5,191 bases of DNA, taken from assembly GCA_016287555.1 (NCBI GenBank), contig JAEFAK010000139.1, forward strand, positions 1 through 5,191, written 5' to 3'. The notes below the pieces were generated by a model. It did no database searches. It saw only the letters and a list, made by a program, of their open reading frames with translations, and was not told the DNA's origin. Each line of letters starts with the position of its first letter. Within the stretch, counting starts at the first letter, position 1. The translations under genes and the position numbers were made by a program. Of the stretch, positions 1 through 5,191 are shown piece by piece. Origin of the DNA: Oscillospiraceae bacterium. Lineage in GTDB: Bacteria; Bacillota; Clostridia; Oscillospirales; Oscillospiraceae.

Positions 1-101
1 AGCACGCTCCAGAGATAGATGTCGCCCACGCAGAGCATCGCCACGAGGGCGGCAATGATGGGCACGACCGGGGATTGTCTCTTTGTTTTGACGGTTTCCA
101 T
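1..101 (-). CDS. N-terminus of a membrane transporter, probably MFS (OFA-like), truncated by the window edge
   Basis: Only the first 33 codons are present, and the gene continues beyond the left edge. The peptide starts with a short basic tail (METVKTKRQSP). A hydrophobic segment follows at about residues 12-26, ending in VGDIYLWSVL. A first membrane helix ending in G-x-I-Y-x-W-S-V is typical of the oxalate/formate antiporter (OFA) branch of the major facilitator superfamily, where it is usually GSIYAWSVF. If so, it would be a 12-helix inner-membrane carrier for small anions or organic acids, but the substrate cannot be told from this stub. The ATG at 101-99 is preceded by an AGGGA ribosome site about 6 bases upstream. 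A promoter lies 47-75 bases further upstream, giving a leader of about 40 nt. It is transcribed divergently from secG. The frame and start are fairly secure; the family call is tentative. Confidence 0.5.
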   Translation of the reverse strand, partial: METVKTKRQSPVVPIIAALVAMLCVGDIYLWSV

Positions 102-147
102 TGTGTTTCCCTGCTTTCGGAGTTTTATAAGGGGGTATAACTTAATT

Positions 148-176
148 ACTTTATCATGCGGCTTTATGCCTGTCAA
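148..176 (-). promoter_or_regulatory. Sigma-70-type promoter for the leftward transporter gene
   Basis: Read on the minus strand, a perfect -35 box TTGACA (176-171) is followed after exactly 17 bases by TAAAGT (153-148), which matches 4 of 6 bases of the -10 consensus. Transcription would start near 141, about 40 bases before the ATG at 101. The element lies in an A+T-rich gap in an otherwise G+C-rich window, which supports the call. Confidence 0.6.
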
Positions 177-261
177 TCGCAAAGAAGCCCTCTCTCCCCT
201 CTTGCGGAGAAGTTTTTCGCCGCTTTTTCAAAAACTTTATTAGCAGCGGCAAAATATATGA

Positions 262-290
262 TTGACAAGCCGTGTTCTTTATGATAATAT
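262..290 (+). promoter_or_regulatory. Probable sigma-70-type promoter of secG
   Basis: A perfect -35 TTGACA lies at 262-267. Downstream, the A+T-rich stretch at 281-290 holds GATAAT at 283-288, a 5 of 6 match to the -10 box but with a short 15-base spacer. TAATAT at 285-290 gives the ideal 17-base spacer but a weaker match. Either choice puts the transcript start near 295, with a leader of about 55 nt before the preferred secG start. Confidence 0.55.
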
Positions 291-350
291 CCATTTCACG
301 GCACTGTAAAGTGCGATCTAAGCCGATCTCGGCCGAAAGGAATGCTCGTC

Positions 351-581
351 ATGAAACTGGCGCTTACGATAGTTCAGCTTATTTGTTGTTTGGCGGTCGT
401 CGCCGTCGTCCTTCTGCAGTCCGGCAAGAGCGCCGGGCTCTCCGGAGCCATCTCCGGCGTGGCGGACACCTTCCTTGCCAAGAACAAGTCCCGTTCCATC
501 GACGCGAAGCTCGCGCGCGCTACCAAGTGGCTCGCCATCGTCTTCGTCGTCCTGACGCTTGTTCTCAACATCATCGCATAA
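351..581 (+). CDS. secG: Preprotein translocase subunit SecG
   Basis: SecG is the small accessory subunit of the SecYEG channel and assists SecA-driven export across the cytoplasmic membrane. The 76-residue product has the family layout. Membrane helix 1 spans about residues 3-22. A conserved glycine/serine-rich loop, LLQSGKSAGLSGAISG, covers 21-36. A basic stretch (KNKSR, 44-48) follows, then helix 2 at about 57-76. An in-frame ATG also exists at 342, but the AAGGA ribosome site (337-341) abuts it directly. The same site is 9 bases from the ATG at 351, so 351 is preferred, giving MKLALTIVQL. The length is normal for SecG. The gene stands alone, with its own promoter and a strong terminator 16 bases after the stop. 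In many Firmicutes secG sits next to rnr and smpB, and neither is here. Confidence 0.93.
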   Translation: MKLALTIVQLICCLAVVAVVLLQSGKSAGLSGAISGVADTFLAKNKSRSIDAKLARATKWLAIVFVVLTLVLNIIA

Positions 582-596
582 GTCTGGCTCAAAGCG

Positions 597-626
597 AACC
601 GGCAGCTTCAAGCTGCCGGTTTTTTT
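597..626 (+). terminator. Rho-independent terminator of secG
   Basis: A perfect 10-bp stem (597-606 with 612-621, core ACCGGCAGC) closes a 5-base loop TTCAA and runs straight into seven T residues (620-626). It lies between the convergent secG and HAD genes. Read on the minus strand, the same hairpin is followed only by TTCGCTTTG. It may therefore also slow the leftward transcript, but its T tract in that direction is poor. Confidence 0.93.
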
Positions 627-635
627 ATTCCCTTT

Positions 636-1208
636 TTATTGCCAGTCGAGTATCCTGTCGCCCTTGACGAGGAAGGCCTTTTCGGCAATGCGCGCCATGG
701 GATCGTCGGAATGAGAATCCGAATAGAACTCCCCTATCGAGACGTCCGGCGCCTCCTCGCGCAGGCGGAGCACCTTCTCCTCCCCGTGGCAGTTGGCTCC
801 GTCGTACCCGCCCGTCAGCGGGTCGACGCGCGAGGCTATCAGCAGGCCGACGCCGAGATCGGCGCATATGCCGCGCAGCAGGAATTCCGGCGAGGCGGAG
901 ATGACGACGTCGTCCGGCCTGCGCCTTTCGAGATAAAAGCGCTTGACGCGGGAGGCGTTCTTTTTCCAGAACTCCTCCACGAGCGCGTCCATATCCTCGA
1001 CGCGGGAGAAGACGGAATAGATCTTCTGCTTCATGCACGTCTTGTCCGTGATGCGCAGGGCGTACTTCGCCGCGGCCCACGCCCAGACGAAGACGTAGCG
1101 CGCAAGAGCAGGCTTTCTGCGCAGCAGGAAGGCGAGAAAGCGCGCGGTCGAATCGCCGCGGAATATGGTATTGTCGAAATCGTATGCGTTGACCTCACGC
1201 GGCGCCAA
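636..1208 (-). CDS. HAD superfamily (subfamily IB) phosphatase, partner of the UbiA-type prenyltransferase
   Basis: This is a 190-residue haloacid dehalogenase-type hydrolase that should remove phosphate from a small or lipid-linked substrate using an aspartate nucleophile and Mg2+. All four HAD motifs are visible. Motif I is DFDNT with D10 and D12, motif II ISASP with S104, motif III a lysine K145 in GEEKV, and motif IV DSHSD with D164 and D168. A largely helical cap at about residues 24-98 follows motif I, as in the phosphoserine-phosphatase-like IB group. The only plausible start is TTG at 1208, preceded by a G-rich GGGGGGAAG ribosome site. It overlaps the end of the upstream prenyltransferase gene by 14 bases, so translation is probably coupled. 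In other bacteria HAD domains are adjacent or fused to UbiA-type enzymes. This one therefore probably dephosphorylates the prenyltransferase product, for example a polyprenyl-phosphoryl-5-phosphoribose. The fold is secure; the substrate is inference. Confidence 0.88.
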   Translation of the reverse strand: MAPREVNAYDFDNTIFRGDSTARFLAFLLRRKPALARYVFVWAWAAAKYALRITDKTCMKQKIYSVFSRVEDMDALVEEFWKKNASRVKRFYLERRRPDDVVISASPEFLLRGICADLGVGLLIASRVDPLTGGYDGANCHGEEKVLRLREEAPDVSIGEFYSDSHSDDPMARIAEKAFLVKGDRILDWQ

Positions 1209-2073
1209 GGATCTTCCCCCCGTAAAGCACGGCCGCTATGATGACCGCGAAGATGACGACGAGCACGAGCATGACCTTGTCCCCGATGAGCACGTCCACG
1301 GGGTCAGCCCAGTCGCTCCGCTCTATCGTCAGGCTGTATTTCATGCAGATAACGAGCGCCAGCGGCGTCGTCCAGACGAGATGCGTGTCTCCGCCCGGCC
1401 GGCCGAGGACCGTCCACAGAGCGTAGAACACGACCGCGGCGCCCATGCACATATACATATTCTTGTCGAGGAACTCCGGGGTATAGAACCTGAGCACGCC
1501 GCGCACGTTCTCAGCGCGCGCGCCGAGACGGCGAAGCTCGTTGCGCCGCTTGCCGAGGCCGACGAAAAAGGAAAGGGCCATAACGGTCAGGTAAAGCCAC
1601 GGCGAGACGGGCTGGTCTATGACCGCGCCGCCGCAGAGAAGTCTCAGCAGAAAGCCGGCGACGAGGATGCACACGTCCAGAAGCGGGATGCGCTTGAGAA
1701 AGAGGCTGTATAGCACGTTCATCGCTATATACGCCGCCAGCAGGAGCGTCAGCTTCGGGCTCTTGACAGCGAAGAAGGCCGCAGCGATGAGCGCCGCTGT
1801 CAGCGCAGCGCAGACGGCTCCGGCGGAGGCCGGCTTTATGCGCCCGGAGGCTATGGGACGGGCGCGCTTGACCTCATGCAGCGCGTCGGCCGGCGCGTCG
1901 CAGATGTCATTGAAGATATATACGGCAGAGCTCGCCGCGCAGAAGAGCAGCGCCGCCCACAGGCAGCGCAGGACCGCCGCGCCCTCCGTCAGCCTTCCGC
2001 TGAAGACGAGCGCCGCAAATACGAGCAGATTTTTGATCCAATGCTTGGGTCTGGCGAGCTTTATCCAGTCCAT
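1195..2073 (-). CDS. UbiA-superfamily prenyltransferase, decaprenyl-phosphate phosphoribosyltransferase-like
   Basis: This 292-residue polytopic membrane protein has about eight or nine hydrophobic helices. It begins MDWIKLARPKHWIKN, the R-P-x-x-W-x-K-N opening seen in DPPR synthases such as mycobacterial Rv3806c. The first Asp-rich motif, NDICDAPAD (55-63), follows YIF and keeps the N-D-x-x-D-x-x-x-D metal and diphosphate ligands; RPIASG (72-77) follows it. The second conserved block is YSLFLKRIPLLDV (122-134), then GFLLR (140-144), with GKRRNEL at 174-180 and a C-terminal D-P-x-D segment as in Rv3806c. The family moves phosphoribose from PRPP to polyprenyl phosphate. In place of the usual D-R-x-H-P, residues 63-67 read D-A-L-H-E. 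The ATG at 2073 has AAGGA nine bases upstream. It is the first gene of the operon with the HAD phosphatase. The superfamily is certain and the DPPR-like subgroup likely. A quinone- or heme-type UbiA is less likely. Confidence 0.87.
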   Translation of the reverse strand: MDWIKLARPKHWIKNLLVFAALVFSGRLTEGAAVLRCLWAALLFCAASSAVYIFNDICDAPADALHEVKRARPIASGRIKPASAGAVCAALTAALIAAAFFAVKSPKLTLLLAAYIAMNVLYSLFLKRIPLLDVCILVAGFLLRLLCGGAVIDQPVSPWLYLTVMALSFFVGLGKRRNELRRLGARAENVRGVLRFYTPEFLDKNMYMCMGAAVVFYALWTVLGRPGGDTHLVWTTPLALVICMKYSLTIERSDWADPVDVLIGDKVMLVLVVIFAVIIAAVLYGGKILGAA

Positions 2074-2108
2074 TCCTGCACATCCTTTGCGGATTTGGGA
2101 TTTGAGAT

Positions 2109-2137
2109 ATTATACAGCAAATATCGCCGTCTGACAA
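2109..2137 (-). promoter_or_regulatory. Promoter of the UbiA-HAD operon
   Basis: On the minus strand, TTGTCA (2137-2132, 5 of 6 matches) is followed after exactly 17 bases by a perfect TATAAT (2114-2109). Transcription would start near 2102, leaving a short leader of about 29 bases before the ATG at 2073. It is back to back with the permease promoter at 2202-2230, leaving about 64 bases between the two. Confidence 0.8.
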
Positions 2138-2201
2138 CCTGCAGAGAGCCCTTGAGCAGCCCCGCGGCGAAAAATCGCTTGAAAAAGACACAATTAGCAT
2201 G

Positions 2202-2230
2202 TTTACGGCGCGGCGGGAATAATGTATAAT
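2202..2230 (+). promoter_or_regulatory. Promoter of the AI-2E/PerM-family permease gene
   Basis: TTTACG (2202-2207, 4 of 6 matches to the -35 box) is followed after exactly 17 bases by a perfect TATAAT (2225-2230). The expected start is near 2237, giving a leader of about 50 nt before the ATG at 2289. That leader contains small hairpins. Confidence 0.72.
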
Positions 2231-2288
2231 AACGTTAAAAGGGGGATTGTTCCCCTCTACCGAAGATATGACCGGCCGGAGGCTCCGA

Positions 2289-3500
2289 ATGGAATTCAAC
2301 CGCAAAAATATCAAGACGGTATTGCTGATAATCCTGTTCGCCGTCGTCATATATACCCTCGCAAGGAACGTCACCGTCATCCTTTCGCTGCTCGTAAAGC
2401 TCAGCCACGTGCTCGCGACGGTGACGGCGGGCTTCTGCATCGCTTTTATCCTCAACGTCCCGCTCAATTTCTTTGAGCGCAAGGTCTTCAGATTTCTTGA
2501 CAAGGCAAAGCACAAGTTCTTCCGAAATATCAAGCGCGCCGTCAGCCTCGTTCTGACCATGGTCGTCGCGCTGGGGATAGTCGTAGGCGTCGTCCTCGTC
2601 GTGCTGCCAAAGCTCGGAACGACGATAACCGGCCTCGCGGAAGCGCTCCCGGGCTACGTGAGCTCCGCCATAGAATGGGTCGAGGGCTTCCTCGAGCGCT
2701 TCAACATCGCCTCCGAAAGCATACCGAAAATAACCGTCGACTGGGATGCCCTCTTCGGCAATCTGTACGACTATGTGCTCGGCGGCAGCGGCAACATCAT
2801 CAATACCGCGACGAACGTCACGACCTCCCTCGCCTCGGGCGTGATAAGCGTCATATTCAGCGTCGTCATCGGCGTATATATCCTTGCGCAGAAGGAGCGC
2901 GTCGGCCGCTGGGCGAAGGGCATAGTCATCGCGTTTCTCCCCGAAAAGGCCTCCGACCGCGTGCTCAACGTCGCCCGGCTCTCCAATGAGGTCTTCGCCA
3001 ACTTCATCACCGGCCAGCTCATCGAGGCGATCATTCTCGGCATCCTCTGCTATATCGGCATGCTCATCTTCCGCTTCCCCTACCCGGAGATCATCGCCGT
3101 CGTCATAGGAACGACCTCGCTCGTCCCGATGGTCGGCTCGTTTATAGGCGAGCTCATAGGCGCCTTCCTTATCCTGCTCATCAGCCCGCTCAAGGCTCTT
3201 TTCTTCGTCGTTTTCATTCTCTGCCTCCAGCAGGTCGAGAGCTCGCTCATCTATCCGCGCGTCGTCGGCAAGTCCGTCGGCCTGCCCGGGGTGCTCGTTC
3301 TTATCTCGGTCATCGTCGGCAGCAATCTTGCGGGCGTGCCCGGCGCGCTGCTCGGCGTCCCGGTATGCGCGGTGCTGTTCATAATCATCCGCGAGGCCGT
3401 CAGAGAGCGCACGCTCAAGAAGGCGGGCGCGGACGGAGGCTCCGGCCTGATGGACAACCTTGCCGACAGCATAGCCGGCGAGAAAAAAGCCAAAAAGTAA
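2289..3500 (+). CDS. AI-2E/PerM-family membrane permease
   Basis: This 403-residue integral membrane protein belongs to the AI-2E transporter family (formerly UPF0118/DUF20; PerM, TqsA and YdiK relatives). Two hydrophobic helices lie near residues 8-25 and 33-50, another near 75-100. A more polar stretch at about 105-175 is followed by helices from about 180 (VISVIFSVVIGVYILAQKE). The C-terminal half is closely packed with helices and carries the family signature around residues 314-334 (QQVESSLIYPRVVGKSVGL), then G-V-P-G-A-L-L-G-V-P. Members export varied substrates, including autoinducer-2 in some and Na+ or H+ exchange in others, so the substrate is open here. Upstream in-frame starts exist (TTG 2247, ATG 2268), but ATG 2289 has GGAGG at 2278-2282 with a 6-base gap and begins MEFNRKNIKTV, so it is preferred. 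The gene is monocistronic, divergent from the UbiA operon and closed by a terminator. Its C-terminus is lysine-rich. Confidence 0.9.
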   Translation: MEFNRKNIKTVLLIILFAVVIYTLARNVTVILSLLVKLSHVLATVTAGFCIAFILNVPLNFFERKVFRFLDKAKHKFFRNIKRAVSLVLTMVVALGIVVGVVLVVLPKLGTTITGLAEALPGYVSSAIEWVEGFLERFNIASESIPKITVDWDALFGNLYDYVLGGSGNIINTATNVTTSLASGVISVIFSVVIGVYILAQKERVGRWAKGIVIAFLPEKASDRVLNVARLSNEVFANFITGQLIEAIILGILCYIGMLIFRFPYPEIIAVVIGTTSLVPMVGSFIGELIGAFLILLISPLKALFFVVFILCLQQVESSLIYPRVVGKSVGLPGVLVLISVIVGSNLAGVPGALLGVPVCAVLFIIIREAVRERTLKKAGADGGSGLMDNLADSIAGEKKAKK

Positions 3501-3517
3501 GCTGTTTCGATCACCGT

Positions 3518-3549
3518 GCTCCCTGCGGATCATCCGCAGGGAGCTTTTT
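3518..3549 (+). terminator. Rho-independent terminator after the permease gene
   Basis: A perfect inverted repeat (3518-3528 with 3534-3544, core GCTCCCTGCGG) surrounds the 5-base loop ATCAT and is followed by TTTTT at 3545-3549. It lies 17 bases past the permease stop codon and about 60 bases before feoA. It therefore separates the permease from the feo operon. Confidence 0.92.
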
Positions 3550-3577
3550 CACGCCCTCCTGCAGGCGGGAATAAAAT
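3548..3577 (+). promoter_or_regulatory. Putative promoter of feoAB with a palindrome in its spacer
   Basis: TTCACG (3548-3553, 4 of 6 for the -35 box) and TAAAAT (3572-3577, 5 of 6 for the -10 box) are 18 bases apart. The -35 box overlaps the end of the upstream terminator's T tract. Nearly the whole spacer is a 16-base imperfect palindrome centred on CCTGCAGG (3554-3569), a plausible operator. No recognisable Fur or DtxR box is present. A start near 3584 would exclude the in-frame ATG at 3576 and favour the FeoA start at 3609. Confidence 0.4.
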
Positions 3578-3608
3578 GGGGCAAGAATTCTCTCATGGCA
3601 GGTGCGGT

Positions 3609-3863
3609 ATGGATAGACAGGTAAGTTTGTGCTCCCTCCGTCCGGGCGAGCGGGCCAGGGTCGTATCGGTCAGCGCGGAGGGCGACATGCTGCGGCGCTT
3701 TCTCGATCTTGGCCTCGCGGAGGGCACGGAGGTCGAGTGCGTCGGCTCCGCCCCCTCGGGCGACCCCTCGGCATATCTCATTCGCGGCGCGGTCATAGCG
3801 ATCCGCGCCGCCGACGCGGCGGGCGTAGCCGTGCGCGTCCGTGAGGGCGTGCTATGGGACTGA
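3609..3863 (+). CDS. feoA: Ferrous iron transport protein A
   Basis: FeoA is a small cytoplasmic protein with an SH3-like beta-barrel that works with FeoB in Fe2+ uptake. The 84-residue product shows the family landmarks in order: an N-terminal L-x-x-L-x-P-G-E block (residues 7-14), R-R-F-L-D-L-G-L with G-T-x-V (29-42), and A-P-S-G-D-P followed by A-Y-L-I-R-G-A-V-I-A-I-R (48-66). The length is normal for the family. An ATG at 3576 is also in frame. The start at 3609 is preferred because it places the conserved block at the expected distance and has AGG six bases upstream, though that ribosome site is weak. The last 10 bases overlap feoB, whose own ribosome site GAGGG (3843-3847) lies inside feoA, so the two are probably translated together. 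Confidence 0.92.
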   Translation: MDRQVSLCSLRPGERARVVSVSAEGDMLRRFLDLGLAEGTEVECVGSAPSGDPSAYLIRGAVIAIRAADAAGVAVRVREGVLWD

Positions 3864-5191
3864 CGAGCTCATCGACGGGCGTCGGCGCGGCGCTGACAGG
3901 TCTGGCGCGCGGGGAGGGCCCGCTCATCGCCCTTGCGGGGAACCCGAACGTCGGCAAGAGCACGCTTTTCAACTCTCTGACCGGCATGCGCCAGCATACG
4001 GGCAACTGGGCGGGCAAGACCGTCGCCTGCGCGGCCGGAAGATGCCGCGGCGGGCTGTGCACGCTCGTCGATCTGCCCGGGACGTACTCGCTCTTGGCTC
4101 GCTCGGCCGAGGAGGAGGCCGCGCGCGACTTCATCTGCTTCGGCGGAGCGGACGCCGTCGTCGTGGTCTGCGACGCGACCTGCCTTTCGCGCGGGCTGGA
4201 CCTCGCCCTTCAGACCATCGAGACGGGCGCGCGCGTCGTCGTCTGCGTCAATCTCATGGACGAGGCCGGGCGCAAGGGCGTCGCGCTCGATCTGACGCTG
4301 CTCTCGGAAAGGCTCGGCGTCCCCGTCGTGGGCACGGCGGCGACGGGGCGGCGCGGCAGGGCCGAGCTTCTGGAAGCGATCGCCTCCGGCGGCTCGGCGG
4401 GCGGCATGCGCGTAAAGTACCCGGAGGCAGTCGAGGCCGCGATCGCGCGCATCGTGCCCTGCCTTGAAAGGCTCGCCGGAGGCAGAGTCGACGCGCGCTG
4501 GCTCGCCCTGCGCCTGCGGGACCCCGATCCCTCACTCACAGCCTCGGCGGAGCGATTTCTCGGCTTTTCGTTCCGGAAGGATGGGGAGCTTCGCTCCGCG
4601 CTCGCGGAGGCCGGGCTCGGCCTTCTGCGGGAGGGGCTCGGCCCCGCGAAGCTGCGCGAGACGGTCGCCTCGGCGATACTCGCCGCGGCGGACGGGGTAT
4701 GTGAGGGCGCGGTCGTCAAAAGCGAAAGCCGCCCGGCCCTCGACCGCCGCCTCGACCGGCTCTTTACCGGGAAGCTGACGGCCTACCCGCTGATGCTGGC
4801 GCTGCTTGCGGGCATACTCTGGCTGACTGTCTCGGGCGCGAACTACCCCTCCGCGCTTCTTGGGCATGGGTTTGAGAAGCTTGAATGCCTTCTCTCTGCC
4901 GCGCTCTCCGGCGCGCCGCGGTGGCTGCGCGGGGCGCTCGTCGAGGGCGTTTTCCGCGTCGTTGCCTGGGTCGTCAGCGTCATGCTGCCGCCCATGGCCA
5001 TCTTTTTCCCGCTCTTCACCATTCTCGAAGACGCGGGCTGGCTCCCGCGCGCGGCCTACGTGCTCGACGCGCCGTTTCGCCGCTGCCGCGCCTGCGGCAA
5101 GCAGGCGCTGACGATGTGCATGGGCTTCGGCTGCAACGCTGCGGGCGTCGTCGGCTGCCGCATCATAGACTCGCCGCGCGAAAGGCTGCTC
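3854..5191 (+). CDS. feoB: Ferrous iron transporter FeoB, C-terminus beyond the window
   Basis: FeoB is the membrane Fe2+ transporter with a cytoplasmic GTPase. The window holds 446 residues from ATG 3854, and the reading frame is open to the right edge. The G domain has the P-loop GNPNVGKS (29-36; N32 is the Asn that coordinates K+ in studied FeoB G domains), switch I NWAGKTV (51-57), DLPGTYSL (72-79) and NLMD (132-135). A helical GDI-like spacer with RWLAL (215-219) covers about 189-280. The membrane domain starts near 300 and includes PPMAIFFPLF, LEDAGWLPRAAY (391-402) and the Gate-like MGFGCN (423-428) followed by GCRIIDSPRERLL. Five cysteines fall between 411 and 435, including CRAC (411-414). 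Many FeoB proteins read CNVPAI after the conserved Cys, whereas this one reads CNAAGV, which I associate with a clostridial subgroup. No FeoC is visible before the window ends. Confidence 0.95.
   Translation, partial: MGLTSSSTGVGAALTGLARGEGPLIALAGNPNVGKSTLFNSLTGMRQHTGNWAGKTVACAAGRCRGGLCTLVDLPGTYSLLARSAEEEAARDFICFGGADAVVVVCDATCLSRGLDLALQTIETGARVVVCVNLMDEAGRKGVALDLTLLSERLGVPVVGTAATGRRGRAELLEAIASGGSAGGMRVKYPEAVEAAIARIVPCLERLAGGRVDARWLALRLRDPDPSLTASAERFLGFSFRKDGELRSALAEAGLGLLREGLGPAKLRETVASAILAAADGVCEGAVVKSESRPALDRRLDRLFTGKLTAYPLMLALLAGILWLTVSGANYPSALLGHGFEKLECLLSAALSGAPRWLRGALVEGVFRVVAWVVSVMLPPMAIFFPLFTILEDAGWLPRAAYVLDAPFRRCRACGKQALTMCMGFGCNAAGVVGCRIIDSPRERLL

Noticed and set aside
219..250. An inverted repeat GCCGC...GCGGC around an A+T-rich stretch between the transporter and secG promoters.
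   Set aside because: The stem is only 5 bp with a 22-base loop, and no gene ends nearby that would need a terminator. I could not separate it from chance.
639..1241. A 200-codon plus-strand open frame opposite the HAD phosphatase.
   Set aside because: It has no ribosome site or recognisable domain. The minus-strand frame holds all four HAD motifs in the right order.
2235..3533. A long open frame of 432 codons on the minus strand, opposite the permease gene.
   Set aside because: Its product is an unstructured run rich in Asp, Glu, Arg and Ala, typical of a frame lying opposite a G+C-rich membrane protein gene. The plus-strand frame has a clear family signature, a ribosome site, a promoter and a terminator.
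3516..3608. An N-terminal extension of FeoA to 3516 or to ATG 3576.
   Set aside because: The long form would begin inside the upstream terminator hairpin. Both extensions add residues with no similarity to FeoA, and ATG 3576 would lie before the predicted transcript start.
4210..4719. Minus-strand open frames inside feoB.
   Set aside because: They are Arg-, Ser- and Pro-rich shadow frames of a high-G+C coding region. The feoB frame is continuous and carries the GTPase motifs.

Overview
The window comes from a G+C-rich bacterium. It most resembles a member of the Clostridia (Bacillota), perhaps an Oscillospirales- or Christensenellales-like gut lineage. Three points suggest this: the SecG sequence, the short FeoA plus a FeoB carrying a C-N-A-A-G-V-V-G-C-R-type core, and a Clostridia-style AI-2E/PerM-family permease. 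The assignment rests on remembered family resemblance, not on a search. All genes look like ordinary chromosomal genes. I see no mobile element, CRISPR array, tRNA or rRNA.

Layout from left to right. (1) Positions 1-101, minus strand: the first 33 codons of a membrane protein that runs off the left edge, probably an MFS transporter of the oxalate/formate antiporter type, with a good sigma-70-like promoter at 148-176. (2) Positions 262-626, plus strand: a single-gene secG unit with its own promoter, a structured leader and a strong intrinsic terminator. (3) Positions 636-2137, minus strand, converging on secG: a two-gene operon of a UbiA-superfamily prenyltransferase resembling decaprenyl-phosphate phosphoribosyltransferase, followed by an overlapping HAD-IB phosphatase. 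A consensus-like promoter lies upstream. (4) Positions 2202-3549, plus strand, divergent from the UbiA operon: a single-gene AI-2E/PerM-family permease with promoter and terminator. (5) Positions 3548-5191, plus strand: feoA and feoB, overlapping by 10 bp. FeoB is cut by the right edge after 446 residues.

Functionally, SecG is a minor subunit of the protein-export channel. FeoA and FeoB form a ferrous iron uptake system. The UbiA-HAD pair is the most interesting unit. By homology it could make a polyprenyl-phosphoryl-5-phosphoribose and then remove the 5-phosphate, giving a lipid-linked ribofuranose donor for envelope glycans. That is an inference.

No clearly new system is visible. Points worth checking are the UbiA-HAD pathway and its altered Asp-rich motif, an imperfect palindrome in the spacer of the putative feo promoter, and small hairpins in the secG and permease leaders.
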